Positions 45,199 to 54,100 of a stretch of DNA of 56,937 nucleotides are shown piece after piece (positions within the stretch are counted from its first letter, which is position 1; each line of letters starts with the position of its first letter). Source of the stretch: Alphaproteobacteria bacterium (GTDB lineage: Bacteria; Pseudomonadota; Alphaproteobacteria; Kiloniellales; DSM-21159); contig JAUILQ010000034.1 of assembly GCA_030433005.1 (NCBI GenBank), forward strand, positions 1 to 56,937, in the 5' to 3' direction. The translations under genes were made by a program, and so were the position numbers. The notes under the pieces were generated by a model, which had not been told where the DNA came from, made no database searches, and saw nothing but the letters and a program-made list of their open reading frames with translations.

Positions 45199-45295
45199 GA
45201 ACCGAAACGTCAGGCACCGACGATGCCAGGGCCGAGCCTCGCCTGCGCGGGCGAGACTCGGCCGGCAGTTCGTGCGAGCGGGGAGGACTGCAGGC

Positions 45296-46771
45296 ATGCG
45301 GGACGAGCAAGGGCAAGAGGCCGGGGACCCCGACGGGGACATCGTGTCGACCGGCATCGAGGGGCTCGACCGGGTCATCAACGGCGGCCTGCCGCGCGGC
45401 ACGCTGACCCTGATCGAGGGCGAGCCCGGCGCCGGCAAGACGACGGCGGCCATCCAGTTCCTGCTGGCCGGCGCGGAGCGCGGCGAGCGCGTCATCTTCT
45501 TCAGCGTCGCCCAGACCGAGACCGAGCTGCGCCGCATGGCCGCGGCGCACGGCTTCGACATCTCGAAGATCCGCATCTACACGCCGCCGCTCGGCGCCGA
45601 GACCCCGGGGCGGCAGTACTCGGTCGACACCAAGGAGAGCGACCTTTTCCAGCTGCTGGAGTACCTCTACAGGACGCTCGACGAGGTCGAACCCGATCTC
45701 TTCGCCTTCGATTCCCTGCTCGAGCTGCGCCTGCTGTCGAGCGACGAGATGTCCTACCGGCGCGAAGTCCTGGCGCTGCGCCGCTACCTCGCCAATCGCG
45801 AGACGACCTCCATCCTGATCGACCATCTCAACCGCAGCAGCCCCGACAACCATGTCGAGGGCATCGCCCACACCGCCATCCGCCTGCAGTGCAACGTGCC
45901 GCCGATCGGCATCGCGGAGCGGCGCGCCCACGTCACCAAGATGCGCGGCCGGGCCTTCATCGAGGGCTTCCACGACTTCCGCATCCGCCGCGGCGGCATC
46001 GAGGTCTTTCCGCGCATCATTCCGGCCAGCTACGAGCCGACCGCGCCCGCCGAGCGGCTGGTGACCGGGCGCGAGACTCTGGACCGCATGCTCGGCGGCG
46101 GCATGGAGTACGGCGCCACCTGCCTGATCGCCGGGCAGTCGGGCACCGGCAAGTCGACCCTGTCGACCGTCTTCGCGGCGGCCGCGGCGGCCCAGGGCGA
46201 GCGGGCGGCCCTGTTCCTGTTCGAGGAGCGTCCCGAGGTCTTCCGTGGCCGCTCGGAGGGCGTCGGCCTGGACCTGGCGCGCTGGGAGCGCGAGGGGCGC
46301 GTCTCCTTGCAGCACTTCGACCCGGCCGAGGTCTCGCCCGGCGAGTTCTGCCAGCAGGTCGTCGACTCGGTGGAGACCTTGGGCACGCGGCTGGTCGTGC
46401 TCGACAGCCTGACCGGCTACCTGAACGCGCTGCCGCACAGCCAGAACGTGGTCACCCACCTGCACACCCTGCTGCAGTTCCTGTCGCGCCGCGGCGTCCT
46501 GGTCATCGTGACGGTCGCCCAGCACGGCCTGCTGGGCGAGGATCCGCGTACCGACCTCGACACCAGCTACCTGGCGGACGCGACGATCCTGCTGAGGCAC
46601 TACGCGGCCGGCTCGAACATCCGGCGCTCGCTGACCGTGGTCAAGAAGCGCCACAGCTCGCACGAACGCCGGCTGCAGGAGTTCGTCATCCGGCCGGGCG
46701 CGGTCGAGGTGGGCGACCTCAGCGACGACGAGGCGGCGGTTTCCGAATCCTCGCAGCTGCTGGGACACTAG
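45296..46771 (+). CDS. Double-domain KaiC-like RecA-superfamily ATPase (cassette 2)
   Basis: A 491-residue paralogue of the protein at 4319. Half 1: GIEGLDRVINGGLP, Walker A GEPGAGKT (42-49), then A72-Q73 where KaiC has its catalytic Glu pair. Half 2: LDRMLGGGMEYG, Walker A GQSGTGKST (280-288), and FEER with Glu310-Glu311. At the KaiC phosphosite position it reads S424-Y425 (DTSYLAD). The pattern of one degenerate and one intact half is therefore shared with cassette 1. The ATG at 45296 has GGGAGGA (45281-45287). The HWE kinase gene follows after 108 bases. No KaiA/KaiB. Confidence 0.86.
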   Translation: MRDEQGQEAGDPDGDIVSTGIEGLDRVINGGLPRGTLTLIEGEPGAGKTTAAIQFLLAGAERGERVIFFSVAQTETELRRMAAAHGFDISKIRIYTPPLGAETPGRQYSVDTKESDLFQLLEYLYRTLDEVEPDLFAFDSLLELRLLSSDEMSYRREVLALRRYLANRETTSILIDHLNRSSPDNHVEGIAHTAIRLQCNVPPIGIAERRAHVTKMRGRAFIEGFHDFRIRRGGIEVFPRIIPASYEPTAPAERLVTGRETLDRMLGGGMEYGATCLIAGQSGTGKSTLSTVFAAAAAAQGERAALFLFEERPEVFRGRSEGVGLDLARWEREGRVSLQHFDPAEVSPGEFCQQVVDSVETLGTRLVVLDSLTGYLNALPHSQNVVTHLHTLLQFLSRRGVLVIVTVAQHGLLGEDPRTDLDTSYLADATILLRHYAAGSNIRRSLTVVKKRHSSHERRLQEFVIRPGAVEVGDLSDDEAAVSESSQLLGH

Positions 46772-46879
46772 AGCCGATGGCCGCCCCCCGGGCCCGCCGC
46801 CACGATCCGCGAGCTCGTCCGGCTGCGGCGCTTGCGGCCGGCGGCGGCGCCCTTGCCGCCAGGCGGAGCCGGATGCGCC

Positions 46880-47944
46880 ATGTCGCCTGACCCCGACGAC
46901 CAGCGGATCTCGATCTTCGCGCCGCTGGCGCGGGACGCCAGGGCGATCGCCGAGGTCGTGGAGGCTTCCGGCTACCGCGCCGCGGTCTGCGACGAAGGCC
47001 CGGCGCTGGAGGCGGCGCTGGCCGCGGAGGCACTCGAGCGGCTGCTCTGCCTGATCGTCACCGAGGAGGGTGCCGGTCCCGAGACAGGCGCCCTGTTGAG
47101 CCGGCGCCTGCAGGAGCAGCCCGCCTGGTCGAGCCTGCCGGTGCTGTTCCTGGTCCAGGACGCCGAGCGCCCGCCGTCGGCCAGCCGCACCCTGCAGGCG
47201 GAGCAGGTGCCGGTGCACGTGCTGCAGCTCGAGCGGCCGGCCCGGCCGAGCCAGATCCGGGGCGTGCTGCAGGCGCTGGTCGCGCTGCGCCGGCGGGAGT
47301 TCGAGACCCGCGACCTGCTCGAGCGGATCGACGCCGCCGAGCGCCGCCAGAGCTTCCTGGTCGACGAGATCCGCCACCGCACCCGGAACACCCTGTCGGT
47401 CCTCCAGGGCCTGTTCCGCCTGAGCGCGCGCAACGCCGAGAGCGTCGACGCCCTGGCCGAGAGCTTCTCGCGGCGCCTGCGCTCCCTGACCGACGCGCAC
47501 GTCCGGCTCGCCGAGAACCCGGACGGCTCGACGACGCTGCACAGCATCTTCGAGGCCCACGTGCACCCCTACTGCGCGCATCCGGATCAGCTGCGGATCG
47601 AGGGCGAGGACCACCCGGTCAGCGGCCGGGCCGCCTTCGATCTCTCGATGACCGTGCACGAGCTGGCGACCAACGCCACGAAGTACGGCGCGCTCTCGAC
47701 GGCCGAGGGGCGGATCGCGGTGACCTGCGCACCCACCGACGACGGCGAGGGCGTGGAGGTCGTCTGGCAGGAGGCGGGCGGCCCGCCGGTCGAGCCGCCG
47801 AGGAGCCGGCGCCTCGGCTCCACGCTGATCGACAAGGTCGGCCGCGATCTCGGCGGCGAGAGCGGTATCGAGTTCCGGCCGGAGGGGCTGGTCTGGCGTC
47901 TCCGGCTGCCGCTTTCCGCGCTGCAGCCGGTCGAGCGCGACTGA
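46880..47944 (+). CDS. Pseudo-receiver/HWE-type histidine kinase, cassette 2
   Basis: A 354-residue paralogue of the kinase at 5757 with the same layout. Residues ~8-135 look like a receiver without phospho-Asp (LLCLIVTEEG at the Asp strand, LPVLFLVQ, ERPARPSQ). The kinase core has His166 (EIRHRTRNTLSVLQ), Asn265 (VHELATNATKYGALS) and WQEAGGPP. No membrane segment. It follows its KaiC-like partner by 108 bases. Unlike cassette 1, no receiver gene follows, so it may use the same or a distant response regulator. Confidence 0.85.
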   Translation: MSPDPDDQRISIFAPLARDARAIAEVVEASGYRAAVCDEGPALEAALAAEALERLLCLIVTEEGAGPETGALLSRRLQEQPAWSSLPVLFLVQDAERPPSASRTLQAEQVPVHVLQLERPARPSQIRGVLQALVALRRREFETRDLLERIDAAERRQSFLVDEIRHRTRNTLSVLQGLFRLSARNAESVDALAESFSRRLRSLTDAHVRLAENPDGSTTLHSIFEAHVHPYCAHPDQLRIEGEDHPVSGRAAFDLSMTVHELATNATKYGALSTAEGRIAVTCAPTDDGEGVEVVWQEAGGPPVEPPRSRRLGSTLIDKVGRDLGGESGIEFRPEGLVWRLRLPLSALQPVERD

Positions 47945-47990
47945 CGCCGGCGGGCCGACGCAAGGCGAGCTCCAGTGGGCGGGGCCGCGG

Positions 47991-49775
47991 CTACTCGCGG
48001 CGCAGCAGGTCCGCCCGCGGGTCGCCGGTCACCCGGCCGGCCTGCCGCAGCGTCTCGCCCAGCGGTCCGAGCAGGCCGCTGGCGCGCAGGTCGGCGGCGA
48101 TCTCGCCGGCCAGCAGGCCGTCCAGAAGCAGCCTGCGCAGCAGCCGCTCGAGCCGGTCCCCGGTGTCGGGGTAGTCGACCAGCGCGACCGGCGAATCGGC
48201 CGGCAGGCCGGCGAGCTCGCGCGCCGCGTCGATCGCCGTGCGGTAGCCGCCGAGCTCGTCGACGAGTCGGCGCTCGGCGGCGTCGGCGCCGCTCCACACT
48301 CGGCCGCCGGCGACCGACTCGGCCTCGGCAAAGGACAGATCGCGGCCGCTGGCGACCTTGCCGACGAAGTCCTCGTAGGCGGCGTCGACGAAGGTCGTGA
48401 AGCGCAGCCACTGCTGCGGCGTGAAATCCTCGGTCGAGGACCAGAAGCGGGCGTTCTCGCCGGCCTTCACGCCGCTCCAGTCGACGCCCAGCTCGTCCCA
48501 GAAGCCGGACAGCAGGAACTTGCCCGACACCACGCCGATCGAGCCGGTCACGCTGCCCGGCTCGGCGACGATCCGGTCGGCCGGGGCGGCGACGAAATAG
48601 CCGCCGCTGGCCGCCAGCTCGCCCATCGAGACGACGACCGGCTTGCCGGCCTCGCGGGCCTGGCGCAGGGCGCGCCAGATCGCGTCGGAGGCGGCGTAGG
48701 AGCCGCCGGGGCTGTCGACGCGGAACAGGATGGCGCGCACCTCGGGATCCGCCGCCGCCTGCTCGAAGGCGCGCGCCACGGTGTCGGCTCCCATGGTCAG
48801 GCCGCCGAGCGGGCTGCCCTCCTGGCTTTCGCCCAGCACCACCGGGCCCTGGCCGTAGATCGTCGCGATGCGCGGCGCGTCCTCGGGCACGGCGAGCCGC
48901 TCGAGATAGCGGCCGACCTCCAGCAGCTCGGCGCCGGCTCCGGCGGCCGCGAGGATCTCGGCCTCGGCCTCGTCGCGGTAGCCGAGCGAGTCGATGAGCC
49001 CGGCCTCGAGCGCCCCGGCGGGCAGGTAGGGGCCCGCGTCGACGAGGCCGCCCAGCTCGCCCGCCTCCAGGCCGCGGTCGGCGGCGAGATCGCTCGTCAG
49101 CTGGGTGAACCAGGAATCGAGCAGATCCTGCAGGTTGCGGCGCACCGGCTCGCTCATCTCCTGGAGCAGGAGCGGGTCGGCGGCGCCCTTGAACTGCTCG
49201 CGGCGATAGAAGCGCGGCTCGATCTCCCAGTCGTTCAGCAGCTCGCGCGCGAAGGGCTGGTCGAGCGAGAAGCCGAGCAGATCGAGGTTGCCCGAGGGCT
49301 GCAGCGTGATGCGGTCGGCCGCGCCGGCCAGGTAGTAGTGCAGCGTGCCGTCGCCGCCCTCGCCGAAGGAGGCCGCAAAGGCCTGGACGGGCTTGCCGCC
49401 GGCCTTGAAGGCGGCGACCGCCCGGCGCAGCTCCTGGACCCGGGCCATGCTGAGCTCGCCGGCGCCGAGCCGCAGCAGCAGGCCGCCGACCGCGGGGTCG
49501 CCGGCGGCCGCCTCGAGCCCCAGCACCAGCTGGCGCAGGTTGGTCTCGCCGGACAGCCCGCCCAGGCTGGCGGCCGACAGCAGCGGACCGTCGACGATGC
49601 CCTGGGCCAGGTCGACGACCAGCACCGCGTTGTCGGGACGCGCGGGCTCGGGCGCCCGCCAGGCCTCGAGGTCGCGCCAGGCGAAGCCGACGACCAGCAC
49701 CAGGGCGACGACGAGCAGGCCGAGGCTGGCGAGCAGCCCGACGAGGCACTTGAGCAGGAAGATGACGAGGCGCAT
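47991..49775 (-). CDS. sppA: Signal peptide peptidase SppA, long (67K) type
   Basis: Membrane-bound serine protease that degrades cleaved signal peptides. 594 residues; one N-terminal transmembrane helix (VIFLLKCLVGLLASLGLLVVALVLVVG), then two SppA repeats. The dyad is visible: Lys in FYRREQFKGAADPL of the first repeat and Ser in SMGELAASGGYFVA of the second, with VDSPGGSYAASDAIW and GSVTGSIGVVSGKF. It is convergent with the cassette-2 kinase gene. Upstream on the same strand is the AhpD-like gene, 27 bases away. Confidence 0.94.
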   Translation of the reverse strand: MRLVIFLLKCLVGLLASLGLLVVALVLVVGFAWRDLEAWRAPEPARPDNAVLVVDLAQGIVDGPLLSAASLGGLSGETNLRQLVLGLEAAAGDPAVGGLLLRLGAGELSMARVQELRRAVAAFKAGGKPVQAFAASFGEGGDGTLHYYLAGAADRITLQPSGNLDLLGFSLDQPFARELLNDWEIEPRFYRREQFKGAADPLLLQEMSEPVRRNLQDLLDSWFTQLTSDLAADRGLEAGELGGLVDAGPYLPAGALEAGLIDSLGYRDEAEAEILAAAGAGAELLEVGRYLERLAVPEDAPRIATIYGQGPVVLGESQEGSPLGGLTMGADTVARAFEQAAADPEVRAILFRVDSPGGSYAASDAIWRALRQAREAGKPVVVSMGELAASGGYFVAAPADRIVAEPGSVTGSIGVVSGKFLLSGFWDELGVDWSGVKAGENARFWSSTEDFTPQQWLRFTTFVDAAYEDFVGKVASGRDLSFAEAESVAGGRVWSGADAAERRLVDELGGYRTAIDAARELAGLPADSPVALVDYPDTGDRLERLLRRLLLDGLLAGEIAADLRASGLLGPLGETLRQAGRVTGDPRADLLRRE

Positions 49776-49802
49776 GGGCTGTTCCGGTCTCCTGGACTCT
49801 CG

Positions 49803-50384
49803 CTAGCGCCCGGGCCGGGCCCGGCCGTGGTAGTCGCGGTTCGGCATCATGTCGACGCCGCTGGCGACCCGGTTCGACATGTTGAAGAAGCCGACGACGT
49901 TGCAGAGGTCGAAGATGTCCTCCTCGCCGAGGCCGAGGTCGCGCAGAGCCTGGCGGTCGGCGTCGCCGACCAGGTGCGGCGTCTCGGTGAGCTTCCACGC
50001 GAAGTCGAGCAGGCCGCGCTGGCGCGCCGACAGCTCGGCGACGCGGTAGTTCATGACCAGCATCTCGCCGAGCTCGGGATCGCCGGACAGCTCGCGCACC
50101 GCCGCGCCGTGGGCGACCAGGCAGTAGTAGCAGCGGTTCACCGCCGAGACGACGACCGCGACCATCTCGCGCTCCAGCTTGGAGAGACCCGAGTCGCCGA
50201 GCATCAGGTCGTTGTACATCTTGCCGAAGGCGCGCAGCTTCTCCGGCCGGATGGCGTAGGCGCGCAGCACGTTGGGCACCAGCCCCAGCTTGTCGCGGCA
50301 GACCTGGAAGTACTTCTGGATGTCCTCCTCCAGGTCGGCCTCGTCGGGCACCGGCAGTTTCATGACGTGGTCGGGCTGCGGCAT
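49803..50384 (-). CDS. AhpD-like carboxymuconolactone decarboxylase-fold protein (peroxidase-related)
   Basis: A 193-residue protein of the 'peroxidase-related' CMD branch. The redox site is C-x-x-C-x3-H: SAVNRCYYCLVAHGAAV, preceded by KLEREMVAVVV as in AhpD. FFNMSNRVASGVDMMPN is the typical C-terminus of this subfamily. It probably reduces peroxides or thiols; the physiological partner is unknown. The ATG at 50384 has AGAGGA upstream. Likely co-transcribed with sppA. Confidence 0.85.
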   Translation of the reverse strand: MPQPDHVMKLPVPDEADLEEDIQKYFQVCRDKLGLVPNVLRAYAIRPEKLRAFGKMYNDLMLGDSGLSKLEREMVAVVVSAVNRCYYCLVAHGAAVRELSGDPELGEMLVMNYRVAELSARQRGLLDFAWKLTETPHLVGDADRQALRDLGLGEEDIFDLCNVVGFFNMSNRVASGVDMMPNRDYHGRARPGR

Positions 50385-50765
50385 GGGATCCTCTTGTCGC
50401 GGGGTCTGGCGGGTCGCGCTCCTCGTCCGTCCAGGCCGGCGCCTGCGCCGGACCCGGCCGGGTCGTGCGGGATCATCGCAGGCCCGTCGCGCCAGATCCA
50501 TCGAGCGATCCCGGAAACGGTGCGGGCAGGGGCCCGTCGCGCGGGCGATTACCTGCAACGAGATCTAGAAATCGTCGCGGGTTTGCATGTTCCGCGGCCC
50601 GCCGTATCCGGCAGCGCGCCTGCGCTGCGGGTCATCGCGCAATGCCACGCTACGCATACCGTCAGTTTTTGTAACATTTACAGCGCTGCATCGCCTCCTG
50701 CATTGCTCAGGCAATCGCCGCTTCTCGGCGCGTTCACCAAAGAACAGAAAACAGGAGGCAGGCAC
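50385..50765. promoter_or_regulatory. Divergent regulatory region before proX
   Basis: This 381-base gap between the divergent AhpD-like and proX starts holds no credible gene. Its clearest element is TGTAA-CAT-TTACA (50670-50682), a 13-base palindrome of the T-N11-A form bound by LysR-type regulators, in an AT-rich patch 84 bases before proX. AGGAGG at 50753-50758 is the proX ribosome site. No confident -10/-35 pair was found. Confidence 0.4.
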
Positions 50766-51800
50766 ATGCGTACGACGCACGGACTTGGCCGGTCGCAGGC
50801 GCGACTTCTCGGGGCGGGCCTGGCGCTTTGCTTGGGGGCCGCGGCGGCCGATACGGTCCCCGCGTTCGCCGCCGACATGCCCGGCGAGGGCAAGAGCGTC
50901 CAGCCGATCACCACGGGGCGCGCCGACCACTACTTCCAGCACTTCGTCGTCGAGCTCGGCCTGGAGGCCCTCGGCTACGAGGTCGAGCCGCACCTCGAGG
51001 CGCAGTTTCCGGCGATGCACCTGGCGCTCGGCCAGGGCGACGCCGACTACACGGCGGTGCACTGGAATCCGCTGCACGAGGCCTTCTACGCCAAGGCCGG
51101 CGGGGACGCGGCGCTGGAGCGCGTCGGCAGCCTGATCGACGACGCCGCCCAGGGCTACCTGATCGATAAGAAGACCGCCGACGAACACGGCATCACCAAC
51201 CTCGGCCAGCTCAAGTCGCCCGAGATCGCGGCGCTGTTCGACAGCGACGGCGACGGCAAGGCGGACCTGCTGGGCTGCAACCCCGGCTGGGGCTGCGAGG
51301 GCGTCATCGAGCATCAGCTCGACGCCTTCGAGCTGCGCGACACGGTCAGCCACAAGCAGGGCCAGTACTTCGCGCTGATCGCCGACGGCCTGACCCGCTA
51401 CGAGCAGGGCGAGCCGGTCTTCTACTACACCTGGACGCCGCTCTGGGTCAGCTCGGTGCTCAAGCCGGGCGAGGACACGACCTGGCTCAACGTGCCCTTC
51501 TCCAGCCTGCCCGGCGACCGCAAGGACGTCGACACGGCGAACCCGGACGGCAGCAACACCGGCTTCCAGGTCAACACCATCGGCGTCCTGGCGAACGAGG
51601 CCTTCGTCGAGGAGAATCCGGCGGCGCGGCGCCTGTTCGAGCTGATGGAGATTCCGCTGGAGGACGTCAACGCGGCGATCCTGAAGCAGCGCGAAGGCGA
51701 GACCGACATCGACCAGATCCGCGGCCACGCCGAGGCCTGGGTGGAGGCCCATCGCGACCAGTTCGACGCCTGGGTCGCCGAGGCGGCCAAGGCGCAGTAG
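50766..51800 (+). CDS. proX: Glycine betaine/quaternary amine ABC transporter, substrate-binding protein
   Basis: Periplasmic binding protein (344 residues) with a signal peptide ending VPAFA-AD (~36). It is ProX-like: the three tryptophans that box the trimethylammonium group in E. coli ProX have clear equivalents at Trp100 (AVHWNP), Trp175 (NPGWGCEG) and Trp223 (YTWTPLW), with the DSDGDGKADLLGC segment just before the second. It belongs to the same locus as proV and proW, but is separated from them by lysR (opposite strand) and an oxygenase gene. Ligand could be glycine betaine, gamma-butyrobetaine, carnitine or similar. Confidence 0.92.
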   Translation: MRTTHGLGRSQARLLGAGLALCLGAAAADTVPAFAADMPGEGKSVQPITTGRADHYFQHFVVELGLEALGYEVEPHLEAQFPAMHLALGQGDADYTAVHWNPLHEAFYAKAGGDAALERVGSLIDDAAQGYLIDKKTADEHGITNLGQLKSPEIAALFDSDGDGKADLLGCNPGWGCEGVIEHQLDAFELRDTVSHKQGQYFALIADGLTRYEQGEPVFYYTWTPLWVSSVLKPGEDTTWLNVPFSSLPGDRKDVDTANPDGSNTGFQVNTIGVLANEAFVEENPAARRLFELMEIPLEDVNAAILKQREGETDIDQIRGHAEAWVEAHRDQFDAWVAEAAKAQ

Positions 51801-51854
51801 CGCGGCCGGGACGGCGGAAACGGGGAGGTGGTGCCGTGTGCGCCGGGGCGTCGC

Positions 51855-52778
51855 TCAGTCGGGCGCGCCGGCGGGGGCGGCCATCGCCTCCCTGATCCAG
51901 CCGCAGAAGGCCTGCAGGGCGGCGGAGCGCTTGCGGTTGCGCGGCTCGACCAGCCAGAAGGTCCGGCGCGGCGTCGGCGCGACCTCGATCGGCCGGACCA
52001 GCGCTCCGTCGGACAGCGACTTGGCCAGCAGCGGCGGCCCGAGCAGGGCGATGCCCTGGCCGTCGAGCGCCGCCTGCACGAGGCTGGTGTAGGTGTTGAG
52101 GAACAGGCCGCCGAGCGCCGGCGGCTGCTCGATGCCCCGGGCGGCGAACCAGGTCGCCCAGCGTGTCTCCGGGTCGTAGGGGCCGTCGAGGTGGAGCAGG
52201 CGCTCGGACAGCAGGTCCGCCGGACGGTCGAAGGGTCCGTGCTCGGCCAGGAAGCGCGGGCTGCAGACCGGGAAGATCTCCTCCTCGACCAGCGGTTCCG
52301 CCTCGACGCCGGACCAGCCGCCGCTGCCGTAGCGGATCGCCACGTCGACGCCCTCGCTCTCCAGGTTGACGTAGCTGTCGGAGACCAGGAAGCGCAGGTC
52401 GACGTCGGGATGGCGGCTGCGGAAGTCGCTGATCCGCGGCAGCAGCCAGTAGGTGACGAAGCCGGTGGAGGTCGTGATCGTCAGCCGGAGGTTGCCCTCG
52501 TCCTCGCTGATCGCCTCGACGGTGGCCGCGATCTCGCCGAGCGAGGTCGAGAGCCGGCGGCCCAGGATGTCGCCCGCCGTGGTCAGCCGCAGCGTGCGGT
52601 GCAGGCGCACGAAGAGCTCGACGCCGAGAAACTCCTCGAGCTGCTTGACCTGGTTGCTGACGGCGACCCGGGTGACGTTGAGCTCGCCCGCGGCCGAGGT
52701 GAAGCTGAGGTGGCGGGCGGCCGCCTCGAAGGCGACCAGCGCGTTCGGCGGCGGCAGCTTGGAGCGCAGGCTTTGCAT
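51855..52778 (-). CDS. LysR-type transcriptional regulator (GcvA-like)
   Basis: A 307-residue regulator. The HTH lies at ~12-70 (LVAFEAAARHLSFTSAAGELNVTRVAVSNQVKQLEEFLG), followed by a PBP2-type effector domain with the GcvA-like YWLLPRISDFRSRHPDVDLRF and VDVAIRYGSGGW. It is divergent from the oxygenase gene (102 bases between starts) and convergent with proX, so it most likely controls this uptake/oxidation locus. An AAATTC-N15-GAATTT palindrome lies between it and the oxygenase. Confidence 0.93.
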   Translation of the reverse strand: MQSLRSKLPPPNALVAFEAAARHLSFTSAAGELNVTRVAVSNQVKQLEEFLGVELFVRLHRTLRLTTAGDILGRRLSTSLGEIAATVEAISEDEGNLRLTITTSTGFVTYWLLPRISDFRSRHPDVDLRFLVSDSYVNLESEGVDVAIRYGSGGWSGVEAEPLVEEEIFPVCSPRFLAEHGPFDRPADLLSERLLHLDGPYDPETRWATWFAARGIEQPPALGGLFLNTYTSLVQAALDGQGIALLGPPLLAKSLSDGALVRPIEVAPTPRRTFWLVEPRNRKRSAALQAFCGWIREAMAAPAGAPD

Positions 52779-52781
52779 CAG

Positions 52782-52808
52782 AAATTCTTACGCAATGGGA
52801 TGGAATTT
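52782..52808. promoter_or_regulatory. Candidate LysR operator in the lysR/oxygenase intergenic region
   Basis: AAATTC (52782-52787) and GAATTT (52803-52808) form a palindrome with a 15-base spacer, starting 4 bases upstream of the lysR ATG and 73 bases before the oxygenase ATG. The AT-rich arms stand out in a GC-rich region. Overlap with the lysR start would suit autoregulation. Confidence 0.4.
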
Positions 52809-52880
52809 AGCAAGTTGCCGGGCTCCTTGGCGAAACCTAGCGTTCCGTCAGACCGCTGCCCTAGATAACGGAGGGAAACG

Positions 52881-54026
52881 ATGAAGATCGTCGCCTTTGA
52901 GACGCAGGAACAGACCGTCAGGGTTTCCTGGGACGACGGCCGGACCGAGGCGTTCCATCATCTCTGGCTGCGCGATCACGGCGCTTCGGAGGGCGAGCTG
53001 CACGCCTCGACCGGCGAGCGCGTCGTCGACTTCCACAGCATCCCGCGCGACGTGCGGCCCCTGGAGCTCGGACTCGAGCCCGACGGCCGGCTGCGCATCG
53101 CCTGGTCGGACGGCCGCGAGACGCGCCACGAGGGCGACTGGCTGAGGGCGCAGGTCTATCGCGGCAAGGACGTGAACCCGGAGATCGCCGTGCCCGAGCC
53201 CTGGCGCGCCGACATGCTGGAGCGGCTGACCCGATTCGACTACGGGCAGGTCGTCGAGTCGGAGGCGACCCAGCTGCAGTTCCTGCGCCGTTTCCTGCGC
53301 GACGGCTTCGCCCTGCTGACCGGCGCGCCGGCCCGCGAGGGCGAGGTCGAGCGCCTGGCCGGGCGGCTCGGCTACCTGCGCGAAATCTGCTTCGGGCGCC
53401 TGCGCGACATCCGGGTCGAGCCCTCGGCCTACAACATCGCCTTCACCGACGACGTCGTGCGGCCTCATACCGACCTGGCGAACTACGCCTGGCCGCCGGG
53501 CGTGCAGTTCCTGCACTGCCTGGTTCAGGAGGCGACGGGCGGCGATACCCGCCTGGTCGACGGCCTGGCCGCCGCCGAGCAGCTGCGTGCCGAGGATCCC
53601 GAGGCCTTCCAGGCGCTGACCCGGGTCGAGGTCGGCTTCCAGATCGCCAACGACCGCTACGACGTGCGCACCGCGGCACCCGTTCTGACCGTCGGGGCGG
53701 AGGGCGGCTTCCGCATGATCCGCTTCTCCAACCAGGCGCGCCGGGCCTTCTCCTGCCCGCCGGAGCTGGTCGAGCCCTTCTACCGCGGCTATCACCGGCT
53801 CAGCGCGCTGCTGAACGACCCCGGGTACCAGATCCACTTCCGCCTCGCGCCCGGCGAGATCCTGGCCATGAACAACCATCGGGTCCTGCACGCCCGCGAC
53901 GCCTTCGACGGCGGCAGCGGCCGGCGCCACCTGCAGATCGGCTCGATGGAGATGGACGAGATCCTGAGCCGGCTGCGCATGCTGGAGAAGAAAGTCAACG
54001 ACACGGGCGCTAGGATCAGCGCCTGA
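52881..54026 (+). CDS. Gamma-butyrobetaine hydroxylase-like 2OG-Fe(II) dioxygenase
   Basis: A 381-residue TauD/TfdA-type oxygenase with an N-terminal DUF971/BBOX-like domain (VSWDDGRTEAFHHLWLRDHG). Iron ligands: His196 and Asp198 (RPHTDLANYAWPPGVQFLHCL) and His337 (NNHRVLHARD). Gamma-butyrobetaine hydroxylase makes carnitine; the related TmpA acts on 2-trimethylaminoethylphosphonate. Human BBOX1 binds zinc through Cys residues in LWLRDNCPCSDC; here the aligned stretch LWLRDHGASEGE has none, so no zinc site. It sits among proX, lysR, proV and proW, which fits a quaternary-amine substrate taken up by that transporter. Confidence 0.82.
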   Translation: MKIVAFETQEQTVRVSWDDGRTEAFHHLWLRDHGASEGELHASTGERVVDFHSIPRDVRPLELGLEPDGRLRIAWSDGRETRHEGDWLRAQVYRGKDVNPEIAVPEPWRADMLERLTRFDYGQVVESEATQLQFLRRFLRDGFALLTGAPAREGEVERLAGRLGYLREICFGRLRDIRVEPSAYNIAFTDDVVRPHTDLANYAWPPGVQFLHCLVQEATGGDTRLVDGLAAAEQLRAEDPEAFQALTRVEVGFQIANDRYDVRTAAPVLTVGAEGGFRMIRFSNQARRAFSCPPELVEPFYRGYHRLSALLNDPGYQIHFRLAPGEILAMNNHRVLHARDAFDGGSGRRHLQIGSMEMDEILSRLRMLEKKVNDTGARISA

Positions 54027-54042
54027 GCGGCGCGGCCGCCCC

Positions 54043-54058
54043 CGCCCCCCGGGGGGCG
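54043..54058. repeat. 16-bp perfect GC palindrome after the oxygenase gene
   Basis: CGCCCCCC joined directly to GGGGGGCG (54043-54058), a loopless palindrome 17 bases after the oxygenase stop and 43 before proV. No T-run follows. It might reduce read-through between the two genes. Confidence 0.5.
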
Positions 54059-54100
54059 CCGCGCGCGCCGCGCGGAAAGGCAACGAGGACGGGAGTGCGT

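Noticed and set aside
54043..54058. GC palindrome after the oxygenase gene as an intrinsic terminator
   Set aside because: There is no loop and no T-run, and proV-proW downstream appear to need the same transcript.
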